DNA from: Actinomycetota bacterium | Lineage (GTDB): Bacteria; Actinomycetota; Thermoleophilia; Solirubrobacterales; JACPNS01 | Assembly: GCA_016219715.1 (NCBI GenBank) | Contig: JACRKX010000001.1 | Span: forward strand, 1-36,233 | Reading direction: 5' to 3' | DNA: 36,233 nt | Shown here: in pieces, positions 23,063 to 31,374 of the stretch | Layout of the letters: each line of letters opens with the position of its first letter | Numbering within the stretch: the stretch's first letter is position 1 | The notes under the pieces: model-generated | Told to the model about the DNA's origin: nothing | The model's input: the letters and a program-made list of their open reading frames with translations, nothing else | Databases searched by the model: none | Translations under genes and position numbers: made by a program

Positions 23063-24130
23063 TCAGTCGACCAGCGAAATCATCGACGGCTGCGTCGGGT
23101 GCACGCGCACCCGTTCGCCGACCTCGTGCAGCTCGACCGAGGGGCGTTGCGCCAGCAGCGTGCGGCCGCAGTCGTGGCGCAGGCGGTAGAGCACGTCGTG
23201 GCCGTAGAACTCGCGGTCGACGACCTCGGCGTCGCCGTCGCCGTCGCTGGCGCTGCCGACGAACAGCTGCTCCGGGCGCACCGCCACATGTACGTGGCCG
23301 GCGCGCGGACAAGCTCGCGGACCCGAGCGCTGTGAGTCGGGCACGTCGAATACACCGATGTCCGTGCGCACGCCGTCGCCTTCGACGAGGCCAGGCAGCA
23401 CGTTGACCTCCCCCACGAACTGCGCAACCCAGCGGTCGCTGGGGTGCCAGTAGATCTCGCGCGGGTCGCCGACCTGCACCACACGGCCCTGGCGCATGAC
23501 GGCAACGCGGTCGCACATCGACAGCGCTTCCTCCTGGTCGTGAGTGACAAGCACGGCGGTCGCGCCGACATCGCGCAGGATCAGCTCGACGTCGCGGCGC
23601 AGCTCGGCGCGCAGTGAGGCGTCGAGACTCGAAAAAGGCTCGTCGAGCAGCACGACCTCGGGCTCAGGCGCGAGCGCCCTGGCAAGCGCGACTCGCTGGC
23701 GCTCGCCGCCGGAGAGCTCGTGCGGGTGACGATCGGCCTTGTGCTGAAGACCAACCAGCTCTAGCGCGCGCGACGCGGTCTCTTCTCGTTTGCCGCGCTC
23801 GCGACCGCGCAGACCGAACTTGACGTTCTGAAGCACCGTGAGGTGAGGGAAGAGCGCGTAATCCTGCACGACCATGCCGATGTGACGGCGCTCGGGCGGC
23901 GTGAAGAAGCCGTCGGCGGGGTCTGCAAGCAGCTTGCCGCGCACGCGTATCGTGCCGGCGTCGGGCCGCTCGAAGCCCATGATCAGCCGCAGCAGCGTTG
24001 ACTTGCCGCAGCCTGAGGGGCCGAGCACGCCGAACAGCTCGCCCTCGCGAACGGCGAGGTTGGCGCGGTCGACGGCCTTGACTGAGCCGAACGACTTGCT
24101 GACGGACTTGATCTCGATCGAATGATCCAT
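23063..24130 (-). CDS. fbpC: Fe(III) ABC transporter ATP-binding protein (FbpC-like)
   Basis: The 355-residue ATPase energises the iron importer encoded on the opposite strand. It has Walker A GPSGCGKST near residue 38, Q-loop MVVQDYALFPHLT, signature LSGGERQRVALARAL, Walker B VVLLDEPFSSLD and the switch histidine in VLVTHDQEEAL. The last 110 residues look like a TOBE-type regulatory domain (HVHVAVRPEQLFV, VDREFYGHDVLYRL). FbpC, CysA and PotA are close relatives; iron is favoured by the iron box and the FbpA-like neighbour. The ATG lies only 20 bp from the iron box, implying a very short leader. Confidence 0.88.
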   Translation of the reverse strand: MDHSIEIKSVSKSFGSVKAVDRANLAVREGELFGVLGPSGCGKSTLLRLIMGFERPDAGTIRVRGKLLADPADGFFTPPERRHIGMVVQDYALFPHLTVLQNVKFGLRGRERGKREETASRALELVGLQHKADRHPHELSGGERQRVALARALAPEPEVVLLDEPFSSLDASLRAELRRDVELILRDVGATAVLVTHDQEEALSMCDRVAVMRQGRVVQVGDPREIYWHPSDRWVAQFVGEVNVLPGLVEGDGVRTDIGVFDVPDSQRSGPRACPRAGHVHVAVRPEQLFVGSASDGDGDAEVVDREFYGHDVLYRLRHDCGRTLLAQRPSVELHEVGERVRVHPTQPSMISLVD

Positions 24131-24173
24131 ACCTACGGACTAGGATTTTATTAGGTTGTCCTAATCACCTACG
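24131..24173. promoter_or_regulatory. DtxR/IdeR-type iron box in the divergent fbpC/fbpA promoter
   Basis: ATTAGG-TTGT-CCTAAT at 24150-24165 is a perfect 6+4+6 palindrome. Its core TTAGGTTGTCCTAA agrees with the first 14 bases of the DtxR/IdeR consensus TTAGGTTAGCCTAACCTAA at 12 positions. It lies in the 64-bp space between the two arms of an iron ABC transporter, so one bound repressor could shut both. A direct repeat ACCTACG (24131-24137 and 24167-24173) brackets it. On the minus strand TAAAAT beside the box could be the fbpC -10. Confidence 0.85.
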
Positions 24174-24194
24174 TATCTGCCGAAGGGAAGTTTC

Positions 24195-25241
24195 GTGTCA
24201 GTGAGTTTCAAACGCTTTTCAGTTTCGCTTCTCGCCTTGCTCGCGCTAGCCGCGACGGCGATCGCCGGCTGCGGCGGCGAAGACGAGAAGGCGGTCGGAC
24301 CGGAGGGCAAGGTCGTCGTCTACTCGGGTCGCAGCGCCGAGCTGGTCGCACCGCTCTACGAGAAGTTCGAGAAGGAGACCGGCATCACGGTTGAGGCGCG
24401 CTACGCCGGCACGCCCGAGCTCGCCTCCACGATCGCCGAGGAGGGCGCCAACTCGCCGGCCGACGTGTTCTATGCACAAGACGCGGGTTCGATCCAGGCG
24501 ATCGAAGATCTGCTGGCTCCGCTGACCAAATCACAGCTGAAGCTCGTCGATGAGCAGTACCGCGACCCCGAGGGTCGCTGGACCGGCGTTTCCGGCCGCG
24601 TGCGCGTGCTGACCTACAACACCGACGCCGTCAAGCAGAGCGATCTGCCCGAAACAGTCGACGAGATGACCGATCCGAAGTGGAAGGACCGCGTCGGCAT
24701 CGCCCCTGGAAACGCTTCTTTCCAGGCCTTCGTGACGGCCATGCGGCTGACCGAGGGCGACGACGCCACACGCACCTGGCTTCAGGGCATGAAGGACAAC
24801 GGCGTCAAGACGTTCGAGAACAACTCGGCGATCTCGGAGGCCGTCGCCAAAGGCGAGATCGACGCCGGCCTGGTGAATCACTACTACCTGTACCAGACCA
24901 AGGCCGAAGACCCGGACGCCCCGATCGCCAACCACAACTTCAAGGATGGCGACCCAGGATCGCTGGTCAACGTTTCGGCCGCGGGCGTGCTGGCAAGCGC
25001 GCCGAACAAGGCCAACGCCGAACGCCTGATGGAGTTCCTGCTGGCCGAAGGCCAGGAGTTCTTCGCCGTCGAGGCCGAAGAGAAGGAATATCCGCTCGTC
25101 GCCGGCTACGAGGACAAGCTGCCCGATGACCTCACTCCGCTGGCAGAGATCCAGGGACCGGACGTATCGCTGAGCGAACTCGGCACGGGGCTGAGCGATA
25201 CGGTCACGATGATTGAGTCGATCGGTTTCACAGGTACCTGA
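24195..25241 (+). CDS. fbpA: Fe(III) ABC transporter substrate-binding lipoprotein (FbpA-like)
   Basis: The 348-residue protein begins with a lipoprotein signal (basic MSVSFKR, hydrophobic LLALLALAA, lipobox IAGC with the acylated cysteine near residue 26). The mature part matches the Fe(III)/AfuA binding-protein group: VVVYSGRSAELVAPLYEKFEKETGITVEARYAGT, ADVFYAQDAGSIQAI, and the tyrosine pair VNHYYLYQ near residue 230 that in FbpA-type proteins binds ferric iron. Start is GTG 24195 with GAAGGGAAG upstream. It is the first gene of the plus arm, controlled by the iron box. The permease overlaps its end. Confidence 0.92.
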   Translation: MSVSFKRFSVSLLALLALAATAIAGCGGEDEKAVGPEGKVVVYSGRSAELVAPLYEKFEKETGITVEARYAGTPELASTIAEEGANSPADVFYAQDAGSIQAIEDLLAPLTKSQLKLVDEQYRDPEGRWTGVSGRVRVLTYNTDAVKQSDLPETVDEMTDPKWKDRVGIAPGNASFQAFVTAMRLTEGDDATRTWLQGMKDNGVKTFENNSAISEAVAKGEIDAGLVNHYYLYQTKAEDPDAPIANHNFKDGDPGSLVNVSAAGVLASAPNKANAERLMEFLLAEGQEFFAVEAEEKEYPLVAGYEDKLPDDLTPLAEIQGPDVSLSELGTGLSDTVTMIESIGFTGT

Positions 25242-26847
25242 CCGTCACCTGCGCCGCGGGGCGCGACGGCTGGCCGGGCTGGCGGGGTACCTGCCCGCCG
25301 CGCTGGCCGCCGCGCTCACGCTGGTGCCGGTTGTCTACGTCGTCGTTCGCTCGCTGGGCGCCGACGCCGAAGCGCTCGACCGTGCCTTCTCGGCACGCAC
25401 CGTCGACCTGCTCGTCAACAGCGTCGGCCTGGCCGCGGCAGTGTCGCTGACCGCTGTCGTGATCTCCGTGCCGTATGCCTGGCTGGTCACCGGCAGCGAC
25501 ATGCCGGGCCGCCGCTTCTTCGCGGCAACCGGCCCGCTGCCGCTGGTCGTGCCCAGCTACGTCGGCGCGCTGATCATGCTCGAGGCGCTGGGCCCGAAGG
25601 GCCTGGCACAGGACGTGCTCGAAGGCCCGCTGGGCATCGACCGCATGCCTGACATATACGGCTTCTTCGGCTCGTGGCTGGCACTGACGCTCTTCACGTA
25701 CCCCTACGTCCTCTTGCTGGTGACGGCCGCCTTCAAACGAATCGATCCGGCGATGGCCGAAGCTGCCCGCGGACTCGGCCATGGCCCCCTGGCGGCCTTC
25801 GTCCGGACCACGCTGCCGCAGCTGCGCCCCGCGATACTCGCCGGCTCGCTGCTCTGCGCGCTCTACGTGCTGAGCGACTTCGGCGTGGTCTCGCTGATGC
25901 GCTTCGACACGTTCACGATCGCGATCTACACCGCTTACCGCTCGTTCTTCGACGCAAGCGGAGCGGCGCTGCTGGCGCTGATGCTGATCGTCCTGTCGGC
26001 CGTGCTGCTCGTCTTCGAGCACAAGCTGCGCGGCGACCCGCGCACGCAGTCCGCACGCTCGGCGCGTTCCGCCGGCACCCCGGTAGCGCTCGGCCGCTGG
26101 AAGTTCGCGGGATTCGCCTTCTGCGGCACCGTCTTCGCACTGGCAGTCGCCGTGCCGGTCGGCGTGCTCGGATACTGGCTCGTAGTGGGCGCGGACTCCG
26201 ACCCAGCGCGCAGCACACTCGGCGAGGCAGTGATCGGCTCGATCTCGGCGTCGGGATACGCGGCGCTGCTGGCCGTGGTCCTGGCGCTGCCGATCGCCTA
26301 TCTGGCGGCTCGGCGCCCAGGCCGTGCGGCCCGGGCGATCGAGAGCGTCGCCACGGCCGGTTTCGCGCTTCCGGGCGTGGTCGTGGCGCTTGGTCTCGTC
26401 TTCTTCGCGACGCGTTTCGCCGGTGCGATCTACCAGACCCTGATCCTGCTCGTGCTCGCCTACGTGATCCGCTTCCTGCCGCAGGCCGTAGGGGCCGCTC
26501 GCAGTGGCATCCTGCGCGCCGATCCGACGCTCGAGGAGGCGGCGCGCGGTCTCGGTCACCGCCGCTGGTCGGTCTTCCGGCGCATCACACTGCCACTGGC
26601 CGCACCAGGAGTGGCGGCCGGCGCGATGCTCGTCTTCCTCACCGCAATGAAGGAGCTGCCGGCAACGCTGATCCTCAAGCCGATCGGCTTCGAAACGCTT
26701 GCCACACGCATCTGGGAAGCCGCCCAGACCGGCTCGTATGCGGCTGCCGCGGTGCCCTCGCTGATCCTGATCGCGATCTCGGCGGTCGCGCTGTTCCTCG
26801 GCTCGTCCGAGCGCGCCGACCCCGGTCAGCCGCGCGGCCACGACTGA
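25213..26847 (+). CDS. fbpB: Fe(III) ABC transporter permease (FbpB-like, fused double domain)
   Basis: The 544-residue membrane protein has about twelve transmembrane segments and two permease domains, each with an EAA loop: MAEAARGLGHGPLAAFVRTTLPQLRPAIL near residue 180 and LEEAARGLGHRRWSVFRRITLPLAAPGVAAG near 440. Fused permeases of this kind form the channel of ferric-iron importers. The annotated start is a TTG at 25213 that overlaps fbpA by 29 bp; no ATG or GTG is close, so the exact start is uncertain. It shares the iron-box transcript with fbpA, and sufB follows after 155 bp on the same strand. Confidence 0.9.
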   Translation: MSRSVSQVPDRHLRRGARRLAGLAGYLPAALAAALTLVPVVYVVVRSLGADAEALDRAFSARTVDLLVNSVGLAAAVSLTAVVISVPYAWLVTGSDMPGRRFFAATGPLPLVVPSYVGALIMLEALGPKGLAQDVLEGPLGIDRMPDIYGFFGSWLALTLFTYPYVLLLVTAAFKRIDPAMAEAARGLGHGPLAAFVRTTLPQLRPAILAGSLLCALYVLSDFGVVSLMRFDTFTIAIYTAYRSFFDASGAALLALMLIVLSAVLLVFEHKLRGDPRTQSARSARSAGTPVALGRWKFAGFAFCGTVFALAVAVPVGVLGYWLVVGADSDPARSTLGEAVIGSISASGYAALLAVVLALPIAYLAARRPGRAARAIESVATAGFALPGVVVALGLVFFATRFAGAIYQTLILLVLAYVIRFLPQAVGAARSGILRADPTLEEAARGLGHRRWSVFRRITLPLAAPGVAAGAMLVFLTAMKELPATLILKPIGFETLATRIWEAAQTGSYAAAAVPSLILIAISAVALFLGSSERADPGQPRGHD

Positions 26848-27002
26848 CCCGCCGCGCACCGCCCCGCTCTCAACTACAATTCCTACTACGCAAGCCGGAT
26901 ATACGCGCACGGCGCGAACCGGCCTCGAAACAAGGTTTTCTCGCGCACGTCCCCACACTGCGCGTCCCGCCCCAAGCGCACGACTCGAGGAAGGAATCAA
27001 CT
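26848..27002 (+). promoter_or_regulatory. Leader between fbpB and sufB with candidate -10
   Basis: TACAAT at 26875-26880 is a good -10-like hexamer, but no matching -35 is seen. No iron-box half-site (TTAGG/CCTAA) occurs here. A purine-rich AGGAAGGAA ribosome site lies just before the sufB ATG. sufB may thus have its own promoter as well as read-through from fbpAB. Confidence 0.35.
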
Positions 27003-28253
27003 ATGGCGACCATCGACAAGACACGTATCCCCAACAGCACCGTCAGCGAGCAGAGCGACGGCTCGCTCGTGGCGAAGAACGGTCTTTCGCGTGAGGTCGT
27101 CGAAGAGATGTCGCGCATCAAGGGCGAACCCGACTTCATGCGCGAAATGCGCCTGAAGAGCTTCGAGATCTTTCAGCGCAAGCCGATCCCGACCTGGGGC
27201 GCACCGCTCGACGGACTCAACCTCGACGAACTGGTCCTCTGGCGTCCACCCGACTCCGGCAAGTTCGACAGCTGGGACGACGTCCCCGACGAGCAGAAAG
27301 AGACCTTCGAGAAGCTCGGTATCCCGCAGGCCGAGCGCGAGTACCTCGCCGGCGTCGTGGGCGTGTGGGACAACAACTCCTTCTACGAGGGCCTCAAGCA
27401 GCAGTACCAGGACCTGGGCATCATCTTCTGCTCGATGGACACCGCCGTCGAGAAGTACCCCGAACTCGTCGAGCCGTACTTCATGAAGAAGTGCGTGCCG
27501 CCGCAGGACAACAAGTTCAGCGCGCTGCACGGAGCCGTCTGGTCTGGAGGTTCGTTCGTGTACGTGCCCAAGGGCGTCAAGGTCGACCTGCCGCTGCAGG
27601 CCTACTTCCGCATGGAGGGCTCGTCGGAGGGCACCTTCGAGCACACGCTGATCGTCGCCGACGAGGGCAGCGAGGTGCACTACATCGAAGGCTGCACGGC
27701 GCAGAGCTACAGCGTCAACAGCATGCACAGTGCCGTCGTCGAGATCTTCGTCAAGGAGGGCGCGAAGGCCCGCTACACGACAGTGCAGAACTGGTCGAAA
27801 GACGTCTTCAACCTCAACACCAAGCGTGCCATCGTCGAAGCAGAAGGCACGGTCGAGTGGGTCGGCGGTTCGATGGGCGCAAAGGTCGTCATGCTCTACC
27901 CCGGCTCGTTCCTGATGGGTGAGCACGCGCGCGCCGATCACCTCAACGTCGGCGTCGCCAGTGGCGACGTCTGGAAGGACACCGGCGCCAAGGTCGTACA
28001 CCTCGCGCCGAACACGACCAGCAACATCCTCGCCAAGTCGATCTCCAAGGACGGCGGCGTGATGGGTTACCGCGGCCTCGTGCGCATGGGCAAGAACTCG
28101 CAGGGTTCAAAGGCACGCGTGCAGTGCGACGGTCTGATGATGGACGACTTCTCTCGCTCCGACACCTGGCCCGACATCCAGATCCAGAACCCGTACGTAA
28201 CGGTCGCCCACGAGGCCGTCGTCGGCAAGATCAGCGACGAGCAGCTCTTCTAA
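27003..28253 (+). CDS. sufB: SUF scaffold protein SufB, truncated by a 10-bp duplication
   Basis: SufB is the main Fe-S scaffold of the SufBC2D complex. The first 416 residues are a clear SufB: the [22 protein letters not shown]-terminus, [21 protein letters not shown], the conserved cysteine in [13 protein letters not shown] near residue 235, [17 protein letters not shown] and [21 protein letters not shown]. The frame then hits TAA because AGCTCTTCTA is duplicated in tandem (28243-28262). Removing one copy restores 465 residues ending MEGSIG at 28410. The missing 50 residues form the C-terminal helices that bind SufC and SufD, so the truncated protein should not assemble. Unusually, sufB lies some 20 kb from sufCDSU and next to the iron importer. 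Confidence 0.93.
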   Translation: MATIDKTRIPNSTVSEQSDGSLVAKNGLSREVVEEMSRIKGEPDFMREMRLKSFEIFQRKPIPTWGAPLDGLNLDELVLWRPPDSGKFDSWDDVPDEQKETFEKLGIPQAEREYLAGVVGVWDNNSFYEGLKQQYQDLGIIFCSMDTAVEKYPELVEPYFMKKCVPPQDNKFSALHGAVWSGGSFVYVPKGVKVDLPLQAYFRMEGSSEGTFEHTLIVADEGSEVHYIEGCTAQSYSVNSMHSAVVEIFVKEGAKARYTTVQNWSKDVFNLNTKRAIVEAEGTVEWVGGSMGAKVVMLYPGSFLMGEHARADHLNVGVASGDVWKDTGAKVVHLAPNTTSNILAKSISKDGGVMGYRGLVRMGKNSQGSKARVQCDGLMMDDFSRSDTWPDIQIQNPYVTVAHEAVVGKISDEQLF

Positions 28254-28262
28254 GCTCTTCTA
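28243..28262 (+). repeat. Perfect 10-bp tandem duplication that breaks sufB
   Basis: AGCTCTTCTA occurs twice back to back (28243-28252 and 28253-28262). One copy gives ...GAG CAG CTC TTC TAT CTG..., the family-typical [10 protein letters not shown]; two copies create the stop TAA at 28251-28253. Confidence 0.95.
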
Positions 28263-28410
28263 TCTGCGCAGCCGCGGTTTGTCAGAAGACGAAGCGGCCG
28301 CGATGATCGTCAACGGCTTCATCGAGCCGGTCACCAAGGAGCTGCCGATGGAGTACGCCGTCGAACTCAACCGGTTGATCCAGCTCGAGATGGAAGGCAG
28401 CATCGGCTAG
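28255..28410 (+). pseudogene. sufB: Displaced C-terminal 51 codons of SufB
   Basis: In the frame after the duplication the sequence reads [25 protein letters not shown] and ends MEGSIG before TAG at 28408-28410. This is the standard SufB C-terminal helical segment (GL...A..MIV.GF.EP) that contacts SufC. It has no start codon of its own in a useful place, so it is expressed only if the duplication is absent. Confidence 0.9.
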
Positions 28411-28460
28411 GCGAACGCCTGGTCGGCAACCGCCAGCCGCCGCCCGCCCTTCGAGACTTC

Positions 28461-29219
28461 ATGGCGGGAAACATCAAGCCAGCGCCCCGCACGGCCGATG
28501 AGACCGGAATGGAGGCGCGCCCGGCCAACGCCAACGACCTGATCTTCAAGGAAACGATGCGCGAAACGCGCGAGACGCTTGCGCGCTGGCGAAGGCATCC
28601 CGTACACACGATCTCGCGCTGGACGGTGCTCGCGTTCCTGATCGCCGTCACGATGCTGTCGTCGGTGCTGGCGGTCTCTCACTTCGTTACCGCCGACTTC
28701 ACGACGGCGCTGCCGAACATCTACCACGACCCGGACTTCCACGACGTCGTACGAGTCTTCTTTCGCAACATCCTCGTACTGGCTCTGCACGGGTTCGTGT
28801 GCATCGCCGGGTTCATGGCGATGCGTGCGCTTCCCGAACAGGTCAAGTACAAGAGCGGTATCGACCGCTGGGTCCACCAGCACGCCGGCCGCTTTGCGAT
28901 GGTCTGGGTGACGGCGGCGACGATCTTCTCGATCACGACGCAGACGTGGATCCTCGGGTCGACGGTCGCCGACCTCTCGCTGACGCTCGGCATCTCACAG
29001 GGAACACTGCTGCTGACGGTCCTGCCGCACGCCTTGCTCGAACTGACCGCCGTCTTCCTGCCGCTGGCCGCGTTCCTGATCGCCAGTCGACAGGGGCGCT
29101 GGCACGAACTGCTGGCGGCGACCTTCGTGACCGTGTCGGCGGCGATCCCGATGCTGATCGTTGCGGCGTTCCTCGAGGCCTATCTTTGGCCGATGATCCT
29201 GCGTGACGTAGTGCTCTAG
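28461..29219 (+). CDS. SpoIIM-like (stage II sporulation protein M family) membrane protein
   Basis: The 252-residue protein has a cytoplasmic N-terminal 50 residues and about five transmembrane segments. The features FFRNILVLALHGFVCIAGF and LTVLPHALLELTAVFLPLAAFLI match the SpoIIM family pattern (F.NN...A and LPHG..E....). Such proteins occur widely in non-sporulating bacteria, so the name does not imply sporulation; their biochemical role there is unknown. It starts 50 bp after the displaced SufB tail and is followed by the thioredoxin-fold gene on the same strand. Confidence 0.75.
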   Translation: MAGNIKPAPRTADETGMEARPANANDLIFKETMRETRETLARWRRHPVHTISRWTVLAFLIAVTMLSSVLAVSHFVTADFTTALPNIYHDPDFHDVVRVFFRNILVLALHGFVCIAGFMAMRALPEQVKYKSGIDRWVHQHAGRFAMVWVTAATIFSITTQTWILGSTVADLSLTLGISQGTLLLTVLPHALLELTAVFLPLAAFLIASRQGRWHELLAATFVTVSAAIPMLIVAAFLEAYLWPMILRDVVL

Positions 29220-29248
29220 ACGCCGGGGCCGACTACTACTCTGCGCGC

Positions 29249-30052
29249 GTGCGCGTCACCGAACAGAAGATCATCGCCCCCGACCTGCCGGCCGAGGTCA
29301 CGTGGCTAAACGCGCGTCCCGCGTCGATCGACACGCTGCTCTCGCAGGGGCCCGTACTCGTTGAGTTCTGGGACTTCGCGCGCGTCAACTCACTTCGCAC
29401 CCTGCCCTACATGGAGGAGTGGCACCGCCGCTACGCGCCGCTGGGCGCCACGCTGCTGGCGCTGCACAGCCCGGGCTACACCTTCAGCGCAGACGAAGAG
29501 GTCGTCGCGGCCGCGGTCGAGCGCCTTGGCGTAGCGCGCCCGGTACTGCTTGATCCGGCGTTCATCGCCTGGCGTGACTACGGCAACAAGGGCTGGCCGG
29601 CACGCTACCTCTGGAGCAAGGGCGGCGAGCTTCGCTACTTCCACTACGGCGAGGGCGACTACGAAGACTGCGAGCTCGCCCTGCAAGAGGCCCTGGCCGA
29701 GTATGGCGTCGAGCGCGATTCGCTGCCTGCACCGATGCCCCCACTGCGCGAGGGCGACGCGCCAGGCGCCGAGTTCCCCGCCCAAACGGCCGACATTGCG
29801 CTGCCGCCCGAACGCGAACGGCTCACCCTGACCGGCGGCTGGAACGAGAGCGCCGACTGGCTTGAAGCAGTCGAAGCCGGGGCGACCGCTCGCGCGAACT
29901 GCAGCGCCGCCGGCGCCTATGCGGTCGTCAGCGGCAAGGGCATCGACCAGCCGGGGCCACTTCGCCTGCAGATCGAAGGCGGCGGCGCGACGTTCACCGC
30001 CGAGCGCGCCGGCGTGCGGTTGCACGGATTTCAGTTCACGCCCAGCGAGTAA
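29249..30052 (+). CDS. Thioredoxin-fold (DipZ/TlpA-like) protein lacking the CxxC motif
   Basis: The 267-residue product aligns by eye with the thioredoxin-like domain of DipZ-type proteins: VLVEFWDFARVNSLRTLPYMEEWHRRYAPLGATLLALHSPGYTF. In that family the motif reads Cys-Ile-Asn-Cys before IRTLPY; here it is Arg-Val-Asn-Ser, so both redox cysteines are lost. The conserved GNKGWPARYLW loop with the cis-proline is retained, and the C-terminal 100 residues look like the carbohydrate-binding-like beta domain that often follows. It cannot do thiol-disulfide exchange in the usual way; a binding or scaffold role is likely. No signal peptide is seen. Start is GTG 29249 without an evident ribosome site. 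Confidence 0.7.
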   Translation: MRVTEQKIIAPDLPAEVTWLNARPASIDTLLSQGPVLVEFWDFARVNSLRTLPYMEEWHRRYAPLGATLLALHSPGYTFSADEEVVAAAVERLGVARPVLLDPAFIAWRDYGNKGWPARYLWSKGGELRYFHYGEGDYEDCELALQEALAEYGVERDSLPAPMPPLREGDAPGAEFPAQTADIALPPERERLTLTGGWNESADWLEAVEAGATARANCSAAGAYAVVSGKGIDQPGPLRLQIEGGGATFTAERAGVRLHGFQFTPSE

Positions 30053-30070
30053 CGCACGGGCTCGGCGTTT

Positions 30071-30085
30071 GGCGCCGCCGGCGCC
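30071..30085. terminator. Short GC hairpin between convergent genes
   Basis: GGCGCC-GCC-GGCGCC forms a 6-bp stem with a 3-nt loop in the 36-bp gap between the convergent thioredoxin-fold and ispH genes. TTT precedes it, which on the minus strand would follow the stem, so it could terminate ispH weakly. Confidence 0.45.
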
Positions 30086-30088
30086 GCG

Positions 30089-31060
30089 CTACTGCGCGAC
30101 TGGCAGCGAGTTCTCGCTGAGAACCGCGCGGATCTCCTTGGGGAGCATGAAGCGCATGTTCTCCTGAATCACCTCGAGCTCGCCAACGTCGGTGGTGCCG
30201 CGATCGCGAAACAGCTGAACGAGGTTTTGTACGAGCTCGTCGGGGGCGCTGGCCCCCGATGTGATGCCGACGACCTTCTTGCCCTCGAGCCACGCCTCCT
30301 CGACCTGCGAGGCGTTGTCGATCAGATAGGAGTCGGTGCCGAGGTCGCGCGTGACATCGACCAGTCGATTCGAGTTGGACGAGTTCTTCGAGCCGATCAC
30401 GAGCACCAGATCGCACTCCCTGGCCAGCTCTTTGACGGCCGCCTGGCGGTTGGTGGTCGCGTAACAGATGTCGTCGGTACGCGGACCGACAATCTTCGGA
30501 AACTTACCGCGCAAGGCAGTGATGATCTCGCTCGTCTCGTCGACCGACAATGTGGTCTGCGAGATGAAGGCGACACGCTCGGGGTCGGGAACCTCAAGCG
30601 CGGCGACGTCGTCGATCGTCTCGACGAGGATCATCGCGTCGGGGGCCTCTCCCATCGTGCCCTCGACCTCTTCGTGACCGGCGTGGCCGATCAGGATGAT
30701 CTTGTAGCCGTCGGCCGCGAACTTCTTCGCTTCGACGTGAACCTTGGTAACGAGCGGGCAGGTGGCGTCGATCGTCTTGAGCTTGCGCTCGGCCGCCTTG
30801 GCGTGCACCGAGGGTGCGACGCCGTGAGCCGAGAAGACGACGGTCTCCCCCTCGGGCACCTCGTCGGCGTTGTCGACGAAGATCGCCCCGCGCGCGCGTA
30901 GCTGCTCGACGACGTGCTTGTTGTGCACGATCTCCTTGCGAACGTAGACCGGAGGCCCGTAGTGATCGAGCGCGTGCTCGACCGTCTGGACGGCGCGGTC
31001 GACACCGGCGCAGTAACCGCGCGGCGCGGCGAGCAGGACCTTTTCCGGAACGGCGGGCAT
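30089..31060 (-). CDS. ispH: 4-hydroxy-3-methylbut-2-enyl diphosphate reductase IspH
   Basis: IspH is the last enzyme of the MEP isoprenoid pathway; its [4Fe-4S] cluster reduces HMBPP to IPP and DMAPP. Signatures are [14 protein letters not shown] (first cluster cysteine), [29 protein letters not shown] (second cysteine), [25 protein letters not shown] (third cysteine), [10 protein letters not shown] and [10 protein letters not shown]. The ORF track starts at 31240, but that adds 60 residues of unrelated sequence spanning a CRP-like site; ATG 31060 ([17 protein letters not shown]) gives a normal 323 residues. The apoenzyme depends on Fe-S assembly, so it would be affected by the sufB defect. 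Confidence 0.96.
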   Translation of the reverse strand: MPAVPEKVLLAAPRGYCAGVDRAVQTVEHALDHYGPPVYVRKEIVHNKHVVEQLRARGAIFVDNADEVPEGETVVFSAHGVAPSVHAKAAERKLKTIDATCPLVTKVHVEAKKFAADGYKIILIGHAGHEEVEGTMGEAPDAMILVETIDDVAALEVPDPERVAFISQTTLSVDETSEIITALRGKFPKIVGPRTDDICYATTNRQAAVKELARECDLVLVIGSKNSSNSNRLVDVTRDLGTDSYLIDNASQVEEAWLEGKKVVGITSGASAPDELVQNLVQLFRDRGTTDVGELEVIQENMRFMLPKEIRAVLSENSLPVAQ

Positions 31061-31068
31061 CGTGCTCA

Positions 31069-31074
31069 ATTGTA
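31069..31074 (-). promoter_or_regulatory. Candidate -10 of ispH (leaderless transcript)
   Basis: On the minus strand TACAAT lies 8 bp before the ispH ATG. With the usual 6-8 bp to the start point, transcription would begin at or next to the ATG. No ribosome site is visible upstream, which agrees with leaderless translation. A -35 is not evident. Confidence 0.4.
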
Positions 31075-31164
31075 GGTCGTAGAAGCACGGCGCGGTTCGC
31101 GTCGCGCCATCTTCACTCAACGACAGTTGCAGCATGGAACTACGGATGCGTAATCCCCTTAGAA

Positions 31165-31180
31165 TGTGACAGCAGTCACA
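31165..31180. promoter_or_regulatory. CRP/GlxR-type operator
   Basis: TGTGACAGCAGTCACA is a perfect palindrome matching the CRP-family consensus TGTGA-N6-TCACA on both half-sites. It lies in the 314-bp divergent region between ispH (105 bp away) and the WS/DGAT gene (195 bp away). Which gene it controls, and whether as activator or repressor, cannot be told. Confidence 0.65.
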
Positions 31181-31374
31181 GCTTTTTCCCGGATTTTCCG
31201 CAATACTCGGGCCAGCCGGCGTGTGACCCCCAACGGTCACCGCAGGTCTCTACCGAACTGTTTCGCTCGAGGGCCCGCGACGAAGCACCCACAAACACTT
31301 TTGCATCGGACGAAGCCGCGCTTCGCGAACGTCCGACAACCCGAGATCACCGCCGAGGAAGAGACGAGGACTAG

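Noticed and set aside
25228-27000. 590-residue minus-strand ORF antisense to fbpB
   Set aside because: It is Arg/Gln/Glu-rich with no family features and lies opposite a clear permease; long antisense ORFs are expected in GC-rich genes.
28243-28262. Programmed frameshift or recoding in sufB
   Set aside because: The lesion is an exact 10-bp duplication with no slippery heptamer or downstream structure of the usual type; SufB is not known to be recoded.
28461-29219. Evidence for sporulation
   Set aside because: SpoIIM-family proteins are widespread in non-sporulating bacteria; no other sporulation gene is in the window.
31061-31240. 60-residue N-terminal extension of IspH
   Set aside because: It has no similarity to the family and contains the CRP-like site and the -10; ATG 31060 gives the normal protein.
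31210-31260. Second CRP-like site (GTGTGACC...GGTCACCG)
   Set aside because: The spacing between TGTGA and TCAC is 10 rather than 6 and flanking bases do not match.
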